Source of the DNA: Desulfurococcales archaeon
GTDB lineage: Archaea > Thermoproteota > Thermoprotei_A > Sulfolobales > Acidilobaceae
Direction: 5' to 3'
Assembly (NCBI GenBank): GCA_015523445.1
Contig: WAKG01000003.1
Location: 1-38,927 of the forward strand
Length of the DNA stretch: 38,927 nt
Below, one piece after another: positions 33,702 to 38,927 of the stretch (positions are counted from its first letter, which is position 1; each line of letters begins with the position of its first letter). The notes below the pieces were generated by a model. The model did not search any database. It had not been told where the DNA came from and saw only the letters and a list, made by a program, of their open reading frames with translations. The position numbers and the translations under genes are program-made.

Positions 33702-34823
33702 GTGATTACAGCATTCAGGGTAGGGTTGGCGTTAGCAGGTGAGGAGCTGGAGGCTAAGAGGAATGCATGTATCTGGGTCAGAGATGGGGTAGTAGAGTCT
33801 ATAGAGTCCAGCGCTTCATGTCCTAGAAGCTATACAGGAGGTCCATCTATGGCTGCAGTACCCCAGCCAGCTAATGCTCACGTCCACTCAGCCGACTATA
33901 TTTATCCAGAGTATGGCATAGACCTAAGCCTAGAAGAGCTTGTAGCCCCTCCCCATGGACTTAAACACAGGCTCCTAGCATCATCTAGCCGCGAGATGCT
34001 TGTAGACTCGGCTAGGAAGTTCTATAGGGAATCGTGGAAGTTCGGAGTTGGACTTGTGGCGGATTTTCGAGAGCTGGGTGGGATAGGGTGCATGGCAGCC
34101 AAGGAGGCTTTAAAGGAGCTGGATAGGGGTTTAGAGGTTCTTATCCTAGGCAGGCCAGGCCCTGGATGGCCTCATGGCTGTGACGGCCTAGGCATATCGT
34201 CTCCATTGGATTATGAGGAGTCGGAGCTGGCCTCGCTGGTAGAATATAAGCCTGCTATGGCCCATGTTGCCGAGACTAGGGCTTCTAGGATTAGTGGTGA
34301 TCTAGAGCTTGCTCTACACTATGGATTCAACGGTGTAGTTCATGGGGTTTACCTTGACAGGGGTGATTTAGAGTATATGAGGCATCATGGCGTAGGCCTT
34401 GTGCTTTGTGTTAGGAGTAATATGTGGCACGGCATAGGCATTCCCCCTCTAGTGGACATTATGGAGTCCAGAGTGACTGTGGGGATCGGGACAGATAACG
34501 CTTCTTGGATCCCCCCTGACGTATGGGAAGAAGCCCGAACGCTCCTCTTTCTAATGCGTCTTCGTGGAATTAAAAGATCTGCAAGGTGGATCCTTGAATC
34601 ACTACTAGTGGGTGGATATAGGATTGTTGGCTCTACTCCTAGGCTAATAGTTGAGGGTAGTAAGGCTAAATTCCTCCTGTTCCACCTAGATCATCCTAGT
34701 CCTGGAGACTCTGGGGATCCCTATTATTGGCTACTAAAAAGGATTGGAGCAGGTACGCTCTATGCTAGGATAGATGAAGGTAGCATATCTCTGCTAGGTC
34801 TTGCCAAGGCCAGCATCTATTAG
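33702..34823 (+). CDS. Amidohydrolase-family metal-dependent hydrolase
   Basis: 373 residues in the amidohydrolase barrel fold: N-terminal composite sandwich, HxH metal motif NAHVHS, then VADFRELGG, VHGVYL (metal/base histidine) and GTDNASW (metal aspartate). The pattern is closest to the cytosine deaminase/chlorohydrolase group that removes amino or chloro groups; the actual substrate is unknown. GTG start with GGATATAGGA upstream. Its end overlaps the convergent SCP2 gene by 30 bp. Confidence 0.83.
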   Translation: MITAFRVGLALAGEELEAKRNACIWVRDGVVESIESSASCPRSYTGGPSMAAVPQPANAHVHSADYIYPEYGIDLSLEELVAPPHGLKHRLLASSSREMLVDSARKFYRESWKFGVGLVADFRELGGIGCMAAKEALKELDRGLEVLILGRPGPGWPHGCDGLGISSPLDYEESELASLVEYKPAMAHVAETRASRISGDLELALHYGFNGVVHGVYLDRGDLEYMRHHGVGLVLCVRSNMWHGIGIPPLVDIMESRVTVGIGTDNASWIPPDVWEEARTLLFLMRLRGIKRSARWILESLLVGGYRIVGSTPRLIVEGSKAKFLLFHLDHPSPGDSGDPYYWLLKRIGAGTLYARIDEGSISLLGLAKASIY

Positions 34824-35129
34824 CTTCTTTAGGTTCATCGTATCCAGAACGTTTCCGGTTATCTTGAGTTGCCTAGTCATAAATGCCTTCATTGCGTCTA
34901 GATCCCCGTTTAGTATCTTCTCGAATACCTCCCGTGTTGCTGATAGGGTTGCTATAGGGCTCGCATGCCTACCCTCTTTAACATCCATTTTCCCATCCTT
35001 TATCTCAATATAAAACTCGCCGTCTCCCTCCACAACGAACTGGTATACCTTGCTCCAAGTCTTTACCTCTGGCATCCTATCCTTAGCCTTCTCGAAGATC
35101 TCTAGGAGCTTACTCTTTATCTCCTCCAA
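34794..35129 (-). CDS. SCP2 sterol-carrier-type lipid-binding protein
   Basis: A 111-residue protein that is entirely SCP2 domain: FVVEGDGEFYIEIKDGKMDVKEG followed by PIATLSATREVFEKILNGDLDAMKAFMTRQLKITGN, the classic blocks. The fold binds fatty acyl or isoprenoid lipids in a cavity; the ligand is not known. TTG start with GGGTGG upstream. Confidence 0.88.
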   Translation of the reverse strand: MEEIKSKLLEIFEKAKDRMPEVKTWSKVYQFVVEGDGEFYIEIKDGKMDVKEGRHASPIATLSATREVFEKILNGDLDAMKAFMTRQLKITGNVLDTMNLKKLIDAGLGKT

Positions 35130-35290
35130 CTAGCCCACCCTAAGTTATTGGGTAAAGCTTTCCCGGTTTATCCACGTTAAAGTTAACATGCACATACAAT
35201 ACTATGTCCATGACTATATTAAACCTGGATCTGTAGTCTAGATTTATTGTAGATGGCTAATATGCCTGTGTGTAGTGTTGAGATACAACT

Positions 35291-35324
35291 ATTATACCCC
35301 TGCCAGCTACACTATCCCAGGGTG
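35291..35324 (+). promoter_or_regulatory. Promoter and SD of the DUF35 gene
   Basis: ATTATACC (35291-35298) places transcription start near 35320. GGGTG (35320-35324) is 9 nt before ATG 35334. Both elements lie inside the ORF-track version that starts at 35253, supporting the shorter protein. Confidence 0.5.
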
Positions 35325-35333
35325 TACCTGATT

Positions 35334-35873
35334 ATGAGTCAGAAGGAGTTGGCAGACGCTTTCATGAAGCAGGTTGAAGACTTTTCTAACATGATGAAGC
35401 AAAGCATGGGTCTACCCCTGGTTTTCGATCAGAAGACAGGGACTGCACTTTGGTTTGATCAGCGTGAACTCAAGCTACGATTCTTTATAAGCATCGAGAG
35501 GATCAAAAAGTTCTTCGAAGCCCTCAGTGAGGGCAAGATACTAGCGACTAGGTGCAAGAAAACTGGTAAAATCTACTTCCCTCCACAGGTTGATTGTCCC
35601 GAGGTTCCCGATAGCGAGGTGGAGTGGATAGAGCTACCCCGGGAGGGAGAGCTAGTAGCCTATACGGTGATATATACAAAGCCCTACACATTCAGCCATT
35701 ACCCTGACTATACTGTAGGTGTTTCCAGACTGTCCAACGGTGTCCAGGTCCTAGCCTGGGTTAGAGAGAGTGATCCTAAGAAGTTAAAGATTGGGATGAA
35801 GGTAAGGCTAGAGGTTGTAAGGAGGGATCCTGAGGGATATTTAACCTACGAGTTAGTTCCCATAGAGAGCTAG
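35334..35873 (+). CDS. DUF35 OB-fold acyl-CoA-associated protein with degenerate zinc ribbon
   Basis: About 179 residues: an N-terminal helical part, a rubredoxin-like zinc ribbon and an OB fold (AYTVIYTKPYTFSHYPDYTVGVSRL). In archaea such proteins partner thiolase and HMG-CoA synthase in mevalonate synthesis, channelling acyl-CoA. The ribbon reads ATRCKKTGKIYFPPQVDCPEV, so the second and fourth cysteines of the usual CxxC...CxxC are Thr and Val; zinc is probably lost. No thiolase is nearby. The ORF-track start at 35253 adds a leader unlike the family. Confidence 0.85.
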   Translation: MSQKELADAFMKQVEDFSNMMKQSMGLPLVFDQKTGTALWFDQRELKLRFFISIERIKKFFEALSEGKILATRCKKTGKIYFPPQVDCPEVPDSEVEWIELPREGELVAYTVIYTKPYTFSHYPDYTVGVSRLSNGVQVLAWVRESDPKKLKIGMKVRLEVVRRDPEGYLTYELVPIES

Positions 35874-36253
35874 CAACATCTGAGAGAGAATATTATTCCT
35901 ATCTTTCTATAAATCTCGTCAACAAGATCTTCCTCCTTCTTTATCCTATAATTGCCTGGCTCTAACTCCTCCACTATACCTTTATCTGCAAGCTCTCTTA
36001 GAATATCCTCGACAAACTCTCTTGTATAGGCATCCTCAGCTACTCCCCAGTCTATTTTGTCCTTAGTCTCCCTTATGATTCTCCTTCCTTCCTTGGCTAT
36101 GGCCTCCGGGCTTGTATGCTCCCTCCTACTGTTCAATCTCAATATGGATAGTATTGTTAACATTACTCCGCGTGGCCTTCCCTCCGCGAAGTCCCTATAT
36201 ATTCTTTCAAGCGCGTCCTTTACTCTCACCATATCCCACCTCGCCAGCTGCAT
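35870..36253 (-). CDS. Winged-helix-like hypothetical protein (127 aa)
   Basis: A charged helical protein. TREFVEDILRELADKGIVEELEPGNYRIKK resembles the recognition helix and wing of a winged-helix domain, so DNA binding is possible. The first 60 residues are helical and basic. Family not recognised. ATG 36253, or ATG 36232 (MVRVKDALERIYRDF) as alternative. The stop shares CTAG with the DUF35 gene. Confidence 0.65.
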   Translation of the reverse strand: MQLARWDMVRVKDALERIYRDFAEGRPRGVMLTILSILRLNSRREHTSPEAIAKEGRRIIRETKDKIDWGVAEDAYTREFVEDILRELADKGIVEELEPGNYRIKKEEDLVDEIYRKIGIIFSLRCC

Positions 36254-36360
36254 TGTAGTTTATTGCATAGAATTTAAACAGGCCGGATGGAATCTAAAAC
36301 CTTCTCCGGGCAAACCCGTATTAGCCGCCGCTGGGTCAGTGTTTCCTGATGGGTTGAGTA

Positions 36361-37218
36361 TTGGGAGGGAACCCACTGGTATCTATAATAATTCCAACAT
36401 ATAATAGTGCAGGTACCCTTCGTCGCACTCTGGACTCTATAGCTGGACAGACCTATGATAATATTGAGGTTATTGTAGTTGATAAAGGATCTAGTGATTC
36501 TACTGTAGAGATTGCCGAGAGTTTTGGGGTTAGGGTTCTACTTGTTAGGGTTAGAGAGAGAAGTGAACAGAAAAATCTAGGAGCTAGGGAGGCTAGGGGT
36601 GATTACCTGTACTTTGTTGATTCAGATTTCATCCTAGAGCCTAGGGTTGTCGAGGAGGCTGTGAGTAAGTGCGAGCTTGAGGGTTATGATGCAGTACTCA
36701 TTCATAACACGTCTGACCCTACTATCAGCTTCTGGGCCCGCGTGAGGAAGTTTGAGAGGGATTTCTATATTGGGGATCGGGTGAATGTTGCCGTGCGTTT
36801 TATGAGGCGTGAGGTCTTTTTTAGTGTCGGGGGATTTGATGAAAGCCTTGTTGCTGGGGAGGATTATGACTTGCATAATAGAATCGTTGAGGCTGGGTAC
36901 AGGATCGGGGAGATACTGTCTAGAGAGGTCCATATAGGCGAGCCCCGAACTCTTTTAGATGTTGCCAAGAAGCATTTTTACTATGGTAGGACTATAGGCA
37001 GGTTTATAGCTAAGAATGGAAGGCGTGGCGTCGCTCAGATCAGCCCTGTCAGACCTTCATATCTGAGGAATTGGAGGAGGTTTTTGGAGGACCCGGTAAT
37101 TACTATAGGTTTTGTCGTGTATCAGACTGTCAGGTATTCCTCAGCGGCTGCTGGTCTTCTGGCTGGCAGTATTGAGGCTGGGGCTAGAAGGCTTAGGAGG
37201 GCTAACGCGAATCGGTAA
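36361..37218 (+). CDS. Family 2 glycosyltransferase
   Basis: 285 residues. The GT-A fold begins with VSIIIPTYNSAGTLRRTLDSIAGQTYDNIEVIVVDKGSSDST; the metal motif is VDSDF; the GGFDESLVAGEDYDLHNRI block is the typical acceptor/catalytic region. A hydrophobic stretch near residues 245-270 may tether it to the membrane. It probably transfers a sugar to a lipid or protein for surface glycans. The TTG start is weakly supported. The TAA stop lies within the likely aspS TATA box. Confidence 0.85.
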   Translation: MGGNPLVSIIIPTYNSAGTLRRTLDSIAGQTYDNIEVIVVDKGSSDSTVEIAESFGVRVLLVRVRERSEQKNLGAREARGDYLYFVDSDFILEPRVVEEAVSKCELEGYDAVLIHNTSDPTISFWARVRKFERDFYIGDRVNVAVRFMRREVFFSVGGFDESLVAGEDYDLHNRIVEAGYRIGEILSREVHIGEPRTLLDVAKKHFYYGRTIGRFIAKNGRRGVAQISPVRPSYLRNWRRFLEDPVITIGFVVYQTVRYSSAAAGLLAGSIEAGARRLRRANANR

Positions 37219-37223
37219 TATAC
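37216..37223 (+). promoter_or_regulatory. TATA box of aspS, overlapping the stop of the glycosyltransferase gene
   Basis: TAATATAC begins with the TAA stop of the preceding gene. It predicts a transcript start near 37248 and a leader of about 29 nt with GGGTGT (37265-37270) 6 nt before GTG 37277. Confidence 0.5.
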
Positions 37224-37276
37224 TAGTATCCTTCACACTCGCCACTAACCTGGGTAGGATAGAAGGGTGTACGGCA

Positions 37277-38602
37277 GTGCTTAAGCACCTGTTCATAGGA
37301 GATCTGCTGGCGAGGGATGACCTTATAGGCTCTAAGGTTAGAGTATGTGGGTGGATCCATAATATTAGGGACGTGGGCAGGATCAAGTTCTTAGTGCTTA
37401 GAGACAGGACCGGGTTTATACAGGCTGTTGTAAAGGCTGGAGAGGCCCCTGGGGAAGCTGTGGAGAAAGCGTCTAAGCTAAAGCTGGAGAGCGTTGTTTG
37501 CGTAGAAGGTGTGTTAGCTAAAGGAAGGGCTAAGGAGGGAGTGGAAATTAAGGTCAATTCAATAAGTATCCTCTCAACACCCGTAGAACCCCTTCCGCTG
37601 GAGCCTGACACTAGTACCAATAGTATATTAGCTACCAGGCTCAACTACAGGTGGCTCGACCTTAGGAACCCCAGAGTGACTAAGGTGTTCCTTCTCGAGT
37701 CCTGGGTTGCATGGCAGTTTAGGGAGTATTATCGTAGCCAGGGCTTCGTCGAGATATTCACCCCAAAGATCGTAGCTGCTGGTACCGAGAGCGGGGCTGA
37801 GGTGTTTCCTGTCATCTACTTTGGTAGGGAGGCTTTTCTAGCCCAGAGCCCACAGTTCTACAAGCAGTTCGCTGTTATCGGGGGCCTGGAGAGGGTGTTC
37901 GAGATTGGCCCCGTGTTCAGGGCCGAGCCACACCATACCACAAGGCACCTCACGGAGTACCATAGCCTAGATATAGAGCTCGGCTTCATAGATGGCTATG
38001 AGGATGTCATGGACTATGTAGAGGGCTTCTTCAAGGAGCTGCTAGGCAACCTGCAACGGGACTCCCAGCTCAAGCCTATACTTGACGAGTTCAACGTCGA
38101 GATCCTAGTTCCCAAGAAGGTGCCCCGGATCTCTATCAGGGACGCCTATAAGATCTTAGAGAAGGAGTATGGGAAGAAGATACCATACGGTGAGGACTTG
38201 GACAGCGAGGCCGAGAGGCTACTCGGAGACTATGCAAGGAAACACTATGACTCAGACCTCATATTTGTGACAGAATACCCATGGAAGGTGAGGCCATTCT
38301 ACACAATGAGGATGGAGGACGAGCCAGAGTGGACTTATGGCTTCGACCTACTCTACAAGGGGCTAGAAGTGGTAACCGGGGGACAGAGGGAGCATAGATA
38401 CGACATTCTTCTAGACAATCTCAAGGACAAAGGTTTGAATCCCGAGTCATTCAAGTTCTACCTAGATTTCTTCAAACACGGAGCCCCACCCCACGGAGGA
38501 GCAGGCATGGGCCTAGAGAGAATCGTGATGCAGACCCTAGGTCTAGACAACATAAGAGAGGCAAGACTCCTACCTAGAGATCCTGAGAGGGTCACCCCCT
38601 AA
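37277..38602 (+). CDS. aspS: Aspartyl-tRNA synthetase, archaeal type
   Basis: Charges tRNA-Asp. An N-terminal OB fold (about 1-100) binds the anticodon, and the class II core has FRAEPHHTTRHLTEYHSLD (motif 2) and GAGMGLERIVMQTLGL (motif 3). The ORF track starts at 37112 inside the previous gene; GTG 37277 with GGGTGT upstream gives 441 aa, the usual archaeal length. His28 in CGWIHNIRD replaces the Trp found in discriminating archaeal enzymes, hinting that tRNA-Asn may also be charged. tRNA-Asp follows 52 nt downstream. Confidence 0.95.
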   Translation: MLKHLFIGDLLARDDLIGSKVRVCGWIHNIRDVGRIKFLVLRDRTGFIQAVVKAGEAPGEAVEKASKLKLESVVCVEGVLAKGRAKEGVEIKVNSISILSTPVEPLPLEPDTSTNSILATRLNYRWLDLRNPRVTKVFLLESWVAWQFREYYRSQGFVEIFTPKIVAAGTESGAEVFPVIYFGREAFLAQSPQFYKQFAVIGGLERVFEIGPVFRAEPHHTTRHLTEYHSLDIELGFIDGYEDVMDYVEGFFKELLGNLQRDSQLKPILDEFNVEILVPKKVPRISIRDAYKILEKEYGKKIPYGEDLDSEAERLLGDYARKHYDSDLIFVTEYPWKVRPFYTMRMEDEPEWTYGFDLLYKGLEVVTGGQREHRYDILLDNLKDKGLNPESFKFYLDFFKHGAPPHGGAGMGLERIVMQTLGLDNIREARLLPRDPERVTP

Positions 38603-38654
38603 TATTCCGGGGAAACCCATAAAAACCCGTAGAGGAGAACCAACCCACCGGAGC

Positions 38655-38732
38655 GCCGCGGTAGTATAGCCTGGCCTAGTATGCGGGCCTGTCAAGCCCG
38701 TGACCCGGGTTCAAATCCCGGCCGCGGCGCCA
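38655..38732 (+). tRNA. tRNA-Asp (GUC), CCA encoded
   Basis: Acceptor arms GCCGCGG (38655-38661) and CCGCGGC (38722-38728) pair perfectly. The anticodon arm is CGGGC, loop CTGTCAA, GCCCG, giving anticodon GUC for Asp. T arm is CCGGG, TTCAAAT, CCCGG. The discriminator is G73 (38729), the Asp identity base, and CCA (38730-38732) is encoded. No intron. It lies just after aspS on the same strand. Confidence 0.97.
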
Positions 38733-38927
38733 TTCACAGGCCCCTCACAAGGGGGCCATAACACCCCCTGCAGTATGCAAGGTGTGCACTAAGCGAGGGA
38801 GACCGTATGAGGAGGCCAACCGGGAGGGCCGCTGTCATCGCTGCCCCCGGTTGGGGGCCTCAGGGGCCCTCCAGGGCCCCCACCAGGACGCCACCGGGAG
38901 GGGGTGGTGCCTAGTGGGGGTCCTCGG
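38733..38927 (+). other. Very GC-rich, foldable terminus (possible start of a structured RNA, cut by contig end)
   Basis: No protein-coding region was found. Consecutive hairpins are GGCCCCT/AGGGGGCC (38739-38757), ACACC...GGTGT with inner TGCA/TGCA, GAGG-CCAACCGGG/CCCGGTTGG-CCTC, GGGGCCC/GGGCCCC (38863-38880) and GGAC-CCACC/GGTGG-GTCC at the edge. The first may terminate the tRNA transcript. GC content well above that of the neighbouring genes fits a stable RNA in a hyperthermophile. I looked for RNase P (GAGGAAAGTCC) and SRP-core signatures and found neither. Confidence 0.35.

Noticed and set aside
36330-36360. C/D box RNA around CCTGATGGG upstream of the glycosyltransferase
   Set aside because: A box C-like TGATGG occurs but no D box follows at a usable distance, and the order is wrong on the other strand.
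37112-37276. N-terminal 55-residue extension of AspRS in the ORF track
   Set aside because: It lies largely inside the glycosyltransferase gene and has no AspRS similarity; GTG 37277 has a good ribosome site and a promoter.
38790-38927. RNase P RNA or SRP RNA
   Set aside because: The conserved RNase P GAGGAAAGTCC and SRP helix 8 core sequences are not visible in the part present; left as an unassigned structured region.
1-38927. CRISPR array, insertion sequence, integrase or prophage
   Set aside because: No regularly spaced repeats, transposase, recombinase or phage structural proteins were seen; nearly all ORFs belong to housekeeping or transport families.

Overview
This window looks like a chromosomal contig from a hyperthermophilic crenarchaeote (Thermoproteota, possibly Desulfurococcales-like). 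The evidence is an A-type ATP synthase, glycerol-1-phosphate dehydrogenase, a Tes-type tetraether lipid synthase, a proteasome beta subunit, the archaeal termination nuclease aCPSF1, XPD helicase, archaeal-type AspRS, many GTG/TTG starts, AGG/CTA/ATA-rich codon use and TATA boxes placed for leaderless transcription. The genus cannot be fixed from sequence alone. The first 19 bases are an exact Nextera transposase mosaic end, so they are library adapter and not genome. I see no insertion sequence, CRISPR array or prophage.

Layout. 1-1.7 kb: adapter, a gene-poor stretch, a secreted four-cysteine protein and a convergent VKOR disulfide-forming enzyme. 1.75-8.2 kb: A-type ATP synthase genes F-E-A-B on the minus strand and subunit I divergently on the plus strand; subunits C, D and the proteolipid are absent. 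8.2-16.5 kb: RlmI-like rRNA methyltransferase, egsA and psmB on a shared promoter, aCPSF1 downstream of psmB, a zinc-ribbon protein, S-adenosylhomocysteinase, an EamA transporter and a YjbQ protein. 16.5-22.5 kb: XPD helicase, an acidic protein, a methyltransferase, a VTT/DedA-like membrane protein and an ABC-2 exporter. 22.5-31.4 kb: a membrane-anchored penicillin-acylase-family hydrolase, a small membrane protein, a RibD-C reductase, Tes, thioredoxin, a cation/proton antiporter, nicotinate phosphoribosyltransferase and a THUMP protein. 31.4-38.9 kb: a phosphohexomutase, a DUF2208-like membrane protein, an amidohydrolase, SCP2 and DUF35 proteins, a winged-helix-like protein, a GT2 glycosyltransferase, AspRS, tRNA-Asp(GUC) and a very GC-rich foldable terminus.

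The genes are mostly housekeeping: energy conversion, ether-lipid synthesis, translation and tRNA charging, protein turnover, transcription termination and disulfide formation. The less expected signals lie between genes. Two short segments, 16489-16562 plus strand and 18853-18927 minus strand, have the layout of C/D box guide RNAs, each with a small hairpin between D' and C'. One has a guide with ten contiguous pairs to the universal 16S GCCAGCCGCCGC sequence; the other uses the stop codon of the upstream gene as part of box C.

The genome is very tightly packed. Of eleven convergent gene pairs, six share a 4-nt CTAG/CTAA double stop and three more overlap by 24-38 bp. First genes of transcription units commonly have a TATA box about 23-30 nt before the start codon (leaderless), while many internal or SD-bearing genes have GGAGG/GGGTG-like sites. 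Several ORF-track starts were moved on this basis (egsA, psmB, EamA, DUF35, aspS).
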